From: Sphaerosporella brunnea | Lineage: Eukaryota; Ascomycota; Pezizomycetes; Pezizales; Pyronemataceae | Direction: 5' to 3' | Length of the DNA stretch: 64,000 bases | Assembly (NCBI GenBank): GCA_008704415.1 | Contig: VXIS01000266.1 | Location: forward strand, 1-64,000 | In this document: positions 34,793 to 44,867 of the stretch, piece after piece | Layout of the letters: each line of letters begins with the position of its first letter | Numbering within the stretch: the first letter of the stretch is position 1 | The notes under the pieces: generated by a model | Database searches by the model: none | What the model saw: only the letters and a program-made list of their open reading frames with translations | Told to the model about the DNA's origin: nothing | Position numbers and translations under genes: made by a program

Positions 34793-35794
34793 TCAGATAA
34801 CGGGGAGCCAACCAGGCCTGAGAAACCCAAACTCAGTAATAAGAACATTTGCCATGAGGTTACGCTCTGCCTCGGGGCACTCTAGGTGTTTTATCCACCA
34901 TAAGACGTTATGGCCGTCCTTATCCACTGCGTGGACGTCAGCACCCGCACCTATGAGTGCGTTCATACTGTTTAGCTTGTCGCAGCGCATCAGAGCGGTG
35001 ACTTCATTCTGATCCTTGGCGTTCACATCAACTCCTGCATCAACGAGTTTCTGCATCATCCTGCGCTTCGTCCAATTAGCCTTGACTGCTATATGCATCG
35101 CGGGTGTCGTAGCCGGCCGGAAATGATAAGCAAGCACAACTGTCAAGCAACAATTCCACCATTTCGCTGCGAGCCATCATGATGGTTAAAAAAATCGGCG
35201 GAGCAGCTCGCCCAACTTGCCAATAGCTCTGGGTAGAAAGGAGGTTGATGTTGGCACCAGCAAGCAGAAGCGCCTTCGCCGCCTTGGTATCGCCCTAATA
35301 GGCAGCCAAATGAAGGGCAGAAAGTCCCCCCTGGTGCCAAGTGCTATGATCCATGGTTAAGTAGTTAACGTTGGCCCTCTACTAACGAAATGCCAAGTCA
35401 GAACCGCTTCCACTCCCGTGCAGCGGAATGATTTGGCACACTTCCAAAGACCCTGGCTGCTGAGAAGCTGTGACAAAACCGCATATACATGCGAATGTGC
35501 TCCGCACAAAGCAGAAAGATGATTCAGATTCTGCAAGCTCTCTCTGATGTGTAGAATGAGCTCGTTTGGGAGTTGCAGGAGGGTCTTTTTACGAGTCGAT
35601 GCAGAGGAGCGCCTTGTTGCGAGAGTCTTTCCGTTTTTATTGGTTTCGGTTTTGAAGACTCGTCCTTTTTTTGCCCTTTTGTTGGGGACCTTCAAACTGA
35701 TACCAGATGTAAAACTCTGGTTAGTGAACAACTCTTGCAGGGGGCAGAGGAAAAAGGAACAGCCTGCCCTACCTTCGTGTCCGCATATCGGCAA
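34793..35794 (-). pseudogene. F-box / ankyrin-repeat protein, broken
   Basis: Read from 35794, the frame gives a basic N-terminus, an F-box-like segment (LLQLPNELILHIRESLQNL, plus strand about 35520-35585) and ends early at 35357. Ankyrin repeats follow in two other frames: ANVNYLTMDH...LSALHLAAY, a TAG in frame, GDTKAAKALLLAGANINLL, then MVELLLDSC. After another shift come TPAMHIAVKANWTKRRM...LVDAGVDVNAKD and ALIGAGADVHAVDKDGHN. So there are two frameshifts and one stop. The intact form would be a ubiquitin-ligase adaptor with ankyrin repeats for substrate binding. The breaks may be real decay or single-base sequencing errors such as those seen between the palindrome arms. Confidence 0.7.
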
Positions 35795-36220
35795 ACAACA
35801 ATGTCAAGATCGAGAGGGTGGGGATGGTGGTGCAACAGGGAAAAGTAAGGTGAGATGCTGCTTGAGCAGAAGGCAAGCTACTTTATAACTGGAGGCAGGT
35901 AGGGTTACATAGTAAGTACCCCAGTAGACTCCACCCCTTCAAAAGTCGGTCAGTTCGAACGAGACACTCGGCACCGTCGCGGACTAACCCTTCATTCTTC
36001 CCTCGGGGCGGGAGTGCTCTTTTAATCCCCCGGAGTGTATGCGATGATAGTTACGCAGGATATCAACTCACCGCCATCAAAGCAATTTCTCACTCTCCCG
36101 AAAACACCGAATCCACCGTGTAAGCCACCTTCGAGAATAGTCGTGACCGACGAGTCTGGCCAGGATGTCTGCTTTGACACATTTCATCTTTAGATGACAA
36201 ATATCACCACAGCTGCCAAC
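35795..36220. other. Short stretch without genes
   Basis: About 430 bp upstream of the F-box/ankyrin pseudogene and before the LTR stub. Nothing was recognised. Confidence 0.5.
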
Positions 36221-36406
36221 TGTCACGGCACGAGTTTGGATGGAGTTTGACGACTAAGCTACCGGCTTTTACTCTGGATGGAAGCGGCTGGAACTCTCAG
36301 ATCTAAGACTTCAAAGGATGCTGATTCATTTGCTGTTCTCATTTTTACCCCCCCATGGATGGTTGTCACGTGGTGAGGTTCGGAAGTGGGGGTTGTTTGT
36401 GGTGTC
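36221..36406 (+). mobile_element. Inverted gypsy LTR stub (186 bp)
   Basis: It begins TGTCACGGCACGAGTTTGG and matches the first 186 bp of the same LTR found at 36407-36920, 42004-42517 and 44355-44867, but in the opposite orientation. It stops exactly where the full LTR at 36407 starts, so the two form an inverted repeat with 36735-36920. Confidence 0.85.
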
Positions 36407-36920
36407 TGTAACGGAGAGGGTCGGGAACAGGCTGGAGGGGCCCAAGGTACTCGCGTACAGAGGGTTATCGAACAGGTTCAGGAACAAGGGGCCGGGACAG
36501 GATCCGGAGGCAGGACGAGAGGCGCGACGCGCACAGTCAGGGTTCAGATTGGAACGAAGGTGCTCAGATTGACATACGAAGGTTCAGTAAAGAGGAAAAG
36601 GAAAACAAACAACAAAGCAAAAGCGAAGGCCCCTTATAGCACTCACATGATCGCGGTGCCCCGCGCCACGTGGTAGCCGAACATAACCTTGGCTCGGAGC
36701 CACCCCACCTAGCCCCCCTACAGAGCCTCATCACGACACCACAAACAACCCCCACTTCCGAACCTCGCCACGTGACAACCATCCACGGGGGGGTAAATTT
36801 GAGAACAGCAAATGAATCAGCATCCTTTGAAGCCTTAGATCTGAGAGTTCTAGCTGATTTCATTGAGAGTAAAAGCCGGTAGCTTCGTCGGAAAACTCCA
36901 TCCAAACTCGCGCCGTGACA
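36407..36920 (-). repeat. 3' LTR of the gypsy element
   Basis: 514 bp, TGTAACGG at the left and CCGTGACA at the right on the plus strand. It differs from the 5' LTR at 42004-42517 by scattered substitutions. Confidence 0.92.
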
Positions 36921-36933
36921 GTATCCCCCTCCT
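36921..36933 (-). other. Polypurine tract
   Basis: On the minus strand AGGAGGGGGATAC directly precedes the LTR start TGTCACGG. This is the usual primer site for plus-strand DNA synthesis. Confidence 0.8.
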
Positions 36934-36954
36934 ATGGCTGAGCTCCGGCGAAGC

Positions 36955-39900
36955 TCAGTCTTCCTCGGGAAGAGGCCCAGGCTTATCCGGATAGGCCTTA
37001 TGGAAGCGATTGATAGCTTCTAGGCCATGGACCAGCTCAGCTGGTTCCCACTTCGGCTGATCGTAGCCGGTCCACTTGACCAAATACAAGAGTTTACGCC
37101 AGCGTCCATGAAGCCTCGAATCCAGTATCCGATCAACAAACCACTCCTGCTCGCCCTCAATCTCCACCGGCGAAGGTGGCTCCTGGCGTTGTCCCAGATA
37201 GGGATCATTGGGTGCCGGTTCCAGGAGGGAGACATGGAAGACTGGGTGGACGTGCATGCCTTCGTGGAGCCGAAGTCGGTAGGCGTATGCCGAGACCTTC
37301 TCGGTAACTTCGAACTGGCCATGACGCTTGTTATCCAGTTTACTGGCAGGGCGTTGGGTCTTCCAATTCCGGCCATCGAGCCAGACCTTGTCCCCAACCT
37401 GGTAGGCGGGAGCCGGTATGCGATGCTCGTCAGCATTATCTTGATACCTCATTTGTGCCCGTAGAAGTTCCGTGCGGAGATGCGAATGGATTTCCGACAA
37501 CGTCCTGGCGGTGGTCAAGGCTCTGCGGTCATCAACATTGTTGGGGGCCGCAGGGGACAGATCAAATTGGTAACGAGGATCGAAGCCCTTGTTGGCAAAG
37601 AATGGTGATGAACCATGAGCTTCCGATGCCTGGTTGTTGGTTGCAAACTCGGCCAGCGGCAGCCAGTCGGCCCAGTCATCTTGTAGATTATTGACATATG
37701 CCCGGAGGTACTGCTCCATGACCGCATTGATCCGTTCGGTTTGTCCATCAGTCTGCGGGTGAAAGGCCGTCGAAAGGCGGCGTTCTATACCAAGCTTCGC
37801 ACAGATACGCTCTCAGAAATCCGATGAAAACTGAGGGCCACGGTCCGAGACTATGGTGAGTGGCAGGCCGTGAAGACGAAATACGTGCTGAATGAAGAGG
37901 TCAGCCAGCCCCGCAGCATCAATATTGGTCCGACAAGGAGTCAGGTGGCGCTCCTTGGTGAGGCGGTCAACCGCAACCCAAATAGCATCGCAGCCTTGCG
38001 ACCACGGGAGTCCAGTAACAAAGTCCATTGAGATGTCCTGCCAGGGACGTTCCGGGATAGGAAGAGGTCGTAGGATGCCATAGGGAGCATGGCGGCCGGT
38101 CCGAGAGCGTTGGCAGATGTGGCAGTTGCGGACATACCGTTCCACGTCCTGCCGCATCTTTGGCCAGTAGTAGGTACGGCAAAGCAATTCCAGAGTCTTG
38201 GATCTTCCTGGGTGACCAGCAACGGGGGCATCGTGGTGTTGTTGCATCAAGTGCAGCCGGAGGGGTTCGTATTCGGGCACGTAAAGCTTACCTCTGTAGG
38301 TGAGTCGGTTATCTTCCTGAGCGCATTCTGCCAATGTAATACGTCGGCTGTGGCGAACTCCATCCCGCAGCATTCCAAGGACCTGGGAAGGGAATAAGTC
38401 CGCCTCGTAGGCTTCTCGGAACAGGTGGGCAAGCGTCACTGCTTCATCTTCTGGGGGTAGTGGGGCAGCATTGGAGACGGGGTCGGGTGGCGGAGGAGGC
38501 CCTGCAGGAGGGCCATTGGCCAGGAGGTGGACGATCTGGTGGGGCTTTATGACGACGGAAAAATTTTCAGTCATGCGCTCATCCCCCTCCTTAGGCAGAT
38601 CTCCTGATCTGCGAGTTAGCGAGTCCGGCTTTCCTCCAGACTTCCCGGGACGGTAAACGATTTTGAAGTTAAACTGCGACAGGAACTGGGACCATCGTGC
38701 TTGACGTCGATTCAGGAGCTTGGTAGTAGTGAAATACTCTAAGTTCTTGTGGTCGGTGAGCACCTGGATCGGGTTTTCCTCAGATTGAAGTTCGGGCCGC
38801 CACTCCTCAAAGGGACGGACGATAGCAAATAACTCCTTATCGTAAATCTCGTAGTTGCATTCTGCAGGGGAATGCTTCTTGGAGAAGTACGCAACAGGGT
38901 GGAGGATGCCATCGTCGTCGTACTGTGACAGGATGCCTGCGGAGACATAGTCGGAGGCGTCTGTTTCCACAATGACGTCCCTGTCATGATCAAAGCGGCG
39001 GAGGACTGGGGCGGTGGTGAAGCACGTCTTGAGGTTGTCGAAGGCTTCCTGTTCGGTCTTGGTCCATTGGAATGGCACATCCTTCTGAGTCAGGCGGGTG
39101 AGTGGTCGCACCACCTGCGAGTAGGAGCGTATGAATCGACGGTAGAAGTTGGCAAATCCCAGGAAGGCTCTGACATCCTTCGGCTTCTCCGGGGTTGGCC
39201 AAGCTTTTACTGCTTCAACCTTGTCCGGGTCCATTCGTATGCCGTCGACACCAATGATAAGCCCCAGATACTTAACTTCTCGTTGGTGAAACTCGCATTT
39301 CTCTGGCTTGAGGTGCAGCCCGGCTTCCGAAAGCCGATGAAGGACCTGTCGGATGTGGTCTTGGTGCTCTTCGAGGGTGTCCGAATATATCAGGATGTCG
39401 TCCAAGTAGGCAGAGGCGAAGCGGTCCAAAAACGGTGAGAGCGTATCATTGATAAAACGTTGGAAGTCAGCAGGAGCGTTGGTGAGACCAAATGGCATCA
39501 CCAGGGATTCAAATAGTCCATATCGGGTCCTGAAGGCCGTTTTCCACTCCTCGCCCTCTGCCATCCGGATCAGGTTGTAAGCTCCGCGGACGTCCAACTT
39601 GCTAAACCAGCGAGTCTTGGAGAGCCTCATCACTGTCTCTCGTACCAACGGGAGCGGATACCTATTCTTGATCGTTCCTTCATTGAGGCCTCGGTAGTCA
39701 ACCACCAGGCGTAAGGATCCATCCCCCTTCTTGACAAAAAGGATTGGAGCACCGGAGGGTGAAGAGGAGGCCCTGATGAACCCCTTTGATAGGTTTTCCT
39801 CCAACCAGGCCTTGAGGGCTTCCAGCTCCGGGCGAGACAGCGAGTACAGCGGATCGAAGGGGGGTTCGAACCCCTCCTTGAATGGTATCCTGTGGTCGTA

Positions 39901-40671
39901 TGGCCGATGAGGGGGCAGGCGGTTGGCTACAGTTTCTGAAAAGAGGGGTAGGAACTCGTGATATTGCTGAGGAACCAGTGATCTTAGGTCCCCTTCGTCA
40001 ATTGCTTTCCGCTCTAATGCCTTGTTGATTTCGTAGAGCGACAGGGACAAAAGCTGGAGCTGACCATATCGCTGCTTCTTGTTCGTAGCAAGACGTCGGA
40101 AGGAAGCGGAGGAGATTACTGCAATGTCTAGGGGTCGGTCGGCTGTTACTCCCTTGACACTCGTCGGTTTATGTGCTGCACACCGAGGGGAGTCAAAGGA
40201 GACATCGTTTGACGCAAAGCGAAGAGATACTGCATGGTGCCTCAACCAGGGAATGCCAAGGACAAGCGGGTAGTGGCCGAGTTTTGTGACGAAGGTGGGC
40301 AACATTTCATGGTGGCCGCCGATTGACATCCCCACTTTGACAATGTGGGTGATGTCTCCGGACGAGATGGGTCTACCGTCTATGACCTCGAGGGCGCAAG
40401 GAACGCGTAGTGCATACTGGGGAAAATGATGTTTGTGGGCAAATTCTTCGTCGATGAAAGCAAAACCAGTAGCTCCACAATCAATCAGTGCGTGGGTTTG
40501 AATCTTGTTATCACTATCGGAGAGGGAACACGTAACTACAAGGTGGTTCGCATCCATTGATTCCTCTCCTACACCCTGATCCGAAAGAGCTACCGAAGAT
40601 AAAGAAAGACGACCCGGCCTGCGAGCCGGGGAACAACAAGAAAACGATGAAGAAGAAGCGGGGCGTCCCAT
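36955..40671 (-). pseudogene. pol: Gypsy Pol: protease-RT-RNase H-integrase-chromodomain, one internal stop
   Basis: Protease motif LIDCGATG at residues 62-69. RT from about 300 to 460 with YLDD at 422-425. RNase H with Asp571 (ETDASD), Glu613 and Asp640. Integrase zinc finger HHDAPVAGH...CHICQ (812-853) and catalytic Asp883 and Asp943. After residue 952 (37813) a TGA interrupts, and the same frame then continues with MEQYLRAY (third acid Glu) to a C-terminal chromodomain containing YLVKWTGYDQPKWEP. The same-frame continuation means a single nonsense change separates it from a full-length Pol of about 1240 residues. The chromodomain would steer insertion to histone-marked heterochromatin. Confidence 0.92.
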
Positions 40672-40700
40672 GGCGATGCCAACCTTGCGGCATGGGACAA

Positions 40701-41943
40701 CTAGTTTTCCGACGGCTGGACATCGGAAGCAGCAGTGGAGTTTCCCAATGGCGGGGCAGTAGGGATAACCGTGGTCACCAGTGACGCCTCAGCGGCGCGG
40801 ACTCGACGAGCGTCAGCAGCTATCCGGCGTGGGCAGTCGAGGCGAAAGTGTTGGTCCGATCCGCAGTAGGTGCACTGCCCCTTTGCCATCCTTTCGTCAC
40901 GGATCCTCTGACGCTCGGCCTCACGCCGGGCAGCAGAGAGCTCCATTGGAACAGGCCCATAGTTTCCACTGTTGGAGTTGGTAGGGTGGTTACCGGTGGT
41001 CGCGGGGGCAGTAGATGTGGCCGGGGCAGAGGGGCGATGGGTGCTTCTATGGCTGGTGGTGGTGACGATGGAACTAGATAAGGGGGGCTTGCGCTCCTCT
41101 GCTCGGGCACGAATCCGATTATCCACGTCCTTACAGAGGTTGATAAAGGCTGCAAGAGTGTCGTCGGAGGCTGCACGGTGCAGAAGGGCATCCTTCATCT
41201 CCTCGGACAAGCCTTCGTAAAGCTGGTCCTTCTGAGCGATTTCATCCCAGTTTAGATCTCCCATCAGTCGACGGAAGTCAGCAAGGTAGGTGGAGAAGGG
41301 TAGGTTCTTCTGCCGAAGACGACGAATTTCACGGGCAGCGGTGCGAGAGCGGTCGGGGTCATCGTAGGCTTGACGAAGGACAGCTAACAGGTCGTTGAGG
41401 GAGTTTAGGGCAATATCTCCAGTATCTTCATCAGCGTAGGAGCGAAGCTGGTTAAGAGCGGCCCCAGTCAAGCGATTGAAGGCTGTAGCGGAGGCGAGAT
41501 TGTTCGGATGGGTAACGGGTTGGTTGAGCAGCAAGCTTGTTGCAGAGCTGGAGGATCCAGGTCCTCAACTCCTCCGGCTTGCTACCATCAAAGGTGGGGG
41601 CATCGGGGAACCCTCCGGACTGACCACCGCCTTCTGGGTTTTCACGACCCTTGGCAGCGGCGATAGCCAGGACCTGGTTTAGCTGGGCTGTAGTAGCGGT
41701 GAGTGCGGTGCGGGCTGCATCACGCTCGATTTGAGTGGTTTGAAGTTTGGCACGCGCCTCTTCCAGTTCTTCCTCCAAGTTTGGAGGTGCTTCGCAGGCT
41801 AGGAGTTGCTGAGCCATATGGGCGAAATCGATCAGGCGTTGGTCGCGTTCTTCCTGAGGGAAGCCTTCTGGGGGTGCTTGTGCACCTGTTTCGATGGCTG
41901 CCCACAGGTCGGCAGGGACCCGGAGGTCGTGATAGGTGGCCAT
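40701..41943 (-). pseudogene. gag: Gypsy Gag with CCHC zinc knuckle, frameshifted
   Basis: Start MATYHDLRVPADLWAAIETG at 41943. The N-terminal part includes a coiled coil (LEEELEEARAKLQ). Near 41500 the frame shifts: the upstream frame goes to a stop at 41452, while the core continues in another frame as GAALNQLRSYADEDTGDIAL through the retrotransposon-gag domain to the zinc knuckle CTYCGSDQHFRLDC (CX2CX4HX4C). It ends at 40701, about 30 bp before Pol in a different frame. Confidence 0.88.
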
Positions 41944-42003
41944 GGTGGAACGGGGGACGAGGTGATAGAACGAGTAGATTGGGCTTTGGTGGACTGAACC
42001 TAG

Positions 42004-42517
42004 TGTAACGGAGAGTGTCGGGAACAGGCTGGAGGGGCCCAAGGTACTGGCGTACAGAGGGTTGTCGAACAGGTTCAGGAACGAGGGGCCGGGACAGGAT
42101 CCGGAGGCAGGACGAGAGGCGCGACGCGCACGGTCAGGGTTCAGATTGGAACGAAGGTACTCAGATTGACATACGAAGGTTCAGTAAAGAGGAAAAGGAA
42201 AACAAACAACAAAGCGGAAGCGAAGGCCCCTTATAGCACTCACGTGATCGCTGTGCCCCGCGCCACGTGGTAGCCGAACATAACCTCGGATCGGAGCCAC
42301 CCCACCTAGCCTCCCTACAGAGCCTCATCACGACACCACAAACAACCCCCACTTCCGAACCTCGCCACGTGACAACCATCCACGGGGGGGTAAATTTGAG
42401 AACAGCAAATGAATCAGCATTCTTTGAAGCCTTACATCTGAGAGTTCTAGCCGATTTCATTGAGAGTAAAAGCCGGTAGCTTCGTCGGAAAACTCCATCC
42501 AAACTCGCGCCGTGACA
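42004..42517 (-). repeat. 5' LTR of the gypsy element
   Basis: 514 bp bounded by TGTAACGG and CCGTGACA on the plus strand. Just inside it (41985-42003) the minus strand reads CTAGGTTCAGTCCACC, in the primer-binding position; I cannot assign the primer. The right edge abuts protease sequence of a second gypsy copy. Confidence 0.92.
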
Positions 42518-43000
42518 CGTAGGAGACGTCATTTGAGGCAAAGCGGATTGACACTCCATGGTGCCGCATCCAAGGGATGCCCAGGATCGGAGGGTAGTGG
42601 CCGAGCTTGGTGACGAAGGCAGGCAACGTCTCATGATGACCGCCGATCGACATCCCCACCTTGACAATGTGGGTGATGTCCCCGGACGAGATGGGTCTAC
42701 CGTCTATAACCTCGAGGCGCGAGGAACGCGTAGTGCATACTGGGGAAAATGATGTTGGCGAGCAAATTCTTCGTCGATGAAAGCAAAACCAGTGGCTCCA
42801 CAGTCAATCAGTGCGTGGGTGTGGATCTTGTTATCACTATCGGAGAGGGAACACGTAACTACGAGATGGTTTCCATCCATTGATTCCTCCTCCACAGCTT
42901 GATTTGAGAGAGCTACCGAAGACAAGGAAAGGCTGCCCGGCCTGCGGCCCGGAGAGCCGTGACAACAAGAAAAAGACGAAGAAGATGCTGGACGTCCCAT
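42518..43000 (-). pseudogene. pol: Truncated gypsy protease region
   Basis: Start of Pol with LIDCGATGFAFIDEEF (retropepsin active-site segment). A frameshift near 42715 separates it from GMSIGGHHETLPAFVTKLGH, the next protease strand. It ends at the LTR junction at 42517/42518. Confidence 0.85.
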
Positions 43001-43059
43001 GGCGGTGCCAAGCTTGCGGCATGGGACAACTAATTTTCCGACGGTTGGGCGTACGAGGT

Positions 43060-44285
43060 GGGGGTGAGGTTTTCCGGGGGCTGACCAGTAGGGGTCGCCG
43101 TGGATACCAGCGACGCCTCGGCAGCACGGACACGACGAGCCTCAGCGGCCAGCCGGCGAGGGCAATCGAGGCGGAAGTGTTGATCCTATCCACAGTAGGT
43201 ACACTGCCCCTTTGCCATTCTGTCCTCCTGGATCCTCTGGCGCTCGGCCTCATGCCGGGCAGCTGAGAGCTCCATTGGGGCCGGGCCATAGTTTCCACTG
43301 TTCGAGTTGGTGGGGTGGTTGCCCGTGGTTGCAGAGGCAGTGGCAGTGGATGAGGATGGGGCATGGGGGCGAGGCGTGCTTCGATGGTTGGTGGTAGTGA
43401 CGGTAGGGCGACACGATGAGGGCTTACGTTCCTCTGCTCGGGCACGGATCCGATTGTCCACGTCCTTGCAAAGGTTAACCAAGGCTGCCAGGGTGTCATC
43501 GGAGGCTGCTCAGTGCAGGAGGGCGTCCTTCATCTCTTCCGACAAGCCTTCATAAAGTTGGTCTTTCTGGGCGACTTCGTCTCAGTTAAGGTCTCCCATG
43601 AGGCGGCGGAAGTGGGCCAGATAGGTGGATATGGGCAGGTTTCGTTGACGGAGATGGCGAATTTCATGGGCAGCGGTTCGAGAGCGGTCGGGGTCGTCAT
43701 AGGCCTGTCGGAGGATGGTCAACAGATCATTGTGGGAGGCGAGGGTGATATCTCCGGTGTCTTCATCGGCATACAAGCGCAGCTGGTTCAGAGCTGCTCC
43801 TGACAGGCATTTGAAGGCGTACCGGAGACGGGCTTGTTCGGTTGGGTAACGGGTTGGCGGGGCAGCAAGCTTGTTGCGGAGCTCCTCAGCTCTTCGGGCT
43901 TGGTGCTTTCAAAGGTAGGGGTGTCGGGAAAGCCACCCGGCTGGGTGCCACCTTCGGGGTGGTCGCGGGTCTGGGCGGCAGCAATCGCCAGGAGCTCATT
44001 CAGTTGAGTGGTCTAGTCCCGGGCCTGCTGCTGGGCAGCGGCAAGGCCGGTGCGAGCGGCATCGCGCTCCAGATGTGCGGTTTCGAGCTCGGCATGGGTC
44101 TCTTCCAGCTCCTCCTCCAAGTTGGGTGAAGCTGCGCAGGCCAGGAGTCGTTGTGCCATGTGGGCGAAATCGATCAGATGTTGGTCGCACTCCTCTTGCG
44201 GGAAGCCTTCCGGAGGTGCCAGAGCACCAGTTTCGATGGCTGCCCAGAGATCAGAGGGAATCTGAAGATCTCGGTGAGTGGTCAT
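43060..44285 (-). pseudogene. gag: Gag of the second gypsy element, degraded
   Basis: Start MTTHRDLQIPSDLWAAIETG at 44285. Pieces in different frames cover the N-terminal coil, the gag core (ADEDTGDITLASHNDLL) and the knuckle region ending CTYCG near 43186. Frameshifts and stops (for example TGA after MGDLN near 43582, and a stop near 44015) disable it. Confidence 0.85.
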
Positions 44286-44354
44286 GGTGTTGCAGGGGGG
44301 GTGGCGATGTGGTAGACAGAGCGGGTAGGTCAGGCTTTGCTGGACTGAACCTTG

Positions 44355-44867
44355 TGTAACGGAGAGGGTCCGGAACAGCCTGGAGGGGCCCAGGTACCTG
44401 CGTACAGAGGGTTATCGGACAGGTTCAGCAACGAGGGGCCGAGACAGGATCCGGAGGCAGGACGACAGGCGCGACGCGTACGGTCAGGGTTCAGATTGGA
44501 ACAAAGGCACTCAGATTGACATACGAAGGTTCAGTAAAGAGGAAAAGAAAACAAACAACAAAGCGGAAGAGAAGGCTCCTTATAGCAATCACGTAACTGC
44601 GGTGCGCCGCGCCACGTGGTCGCCAAACATAACCTCGGCTCGGAGCCACCCCATCGAGCCTCCCTACAGAGCCTCATCACGACACCACAAACAACCCCTA
44701 CTTCCGAACCTCACCACGTGACAACCATCCATGGGGGGGGTAAATTTGAGAACAGCAAATGAATCAGCATCCTCTGAAGTCATATATCTGAGAGTTCCAG
44801 CCGATTCCATCGAGAGTAAAAGCCGGTAGCTTAGTCGGAAAACTCCATCCAAACTCGCCCCGTGACA
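44355..44867 (-). repeat. 5' LTR of the second gypsy element
   Basis: 513 bp with the same TG...CA termini. It is more diverged from the other two LTRs than they are from each other. Its right edge lies inside copia reverse-transcriptase sequence. Confidence 0.9.

Larger units (their letters stand above)
36407..42517 (-). mobile_element. Ty3/gypsy chromovirus, nearly complete
   Basis: Element of 6111 bp on the minus strand with two 514-bp LTRs of the same length (36407-36920 and 42004-42517), each bounded by TG...CA. A purine-rich tract (AGGAGGGGGATAC, 36921-36933 complement) lies directly inside the 3' LTR. Order: gag, protease, reverse transcriptase, RNase H, integrase, chromodomain. Only a frameshift in gag and one TGA in integrase were seen. 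No matching 5-bp target duplication flanks it (GTGTC against CGTAG), because both neighbours are rearranged relatives. Confidence 0.93.
42518..44867 (-). mobile_element. Second gypsy element, 5' half only
   Basis: Same family and same orientation as the element at 36407-42517, but only its 5' LTR (44355-44867), gag and the start of pol remain. It is cut in protease (about residue 150 of Pol) at 42518, where the neighbour's LTR begins. Its gag and protease differ clearly in sequence from the first element, so it is not a recent tandem duplicate. Confidence 0.88.

Noticed and set aside
39863..39880. tRNA-like T-loop text GGGGTTCGAACCCC
   Set aside because: It lies inside the gypsy pol coding sequence (EGFEPPFDP) and no acceptor or anticodon stems flank it.
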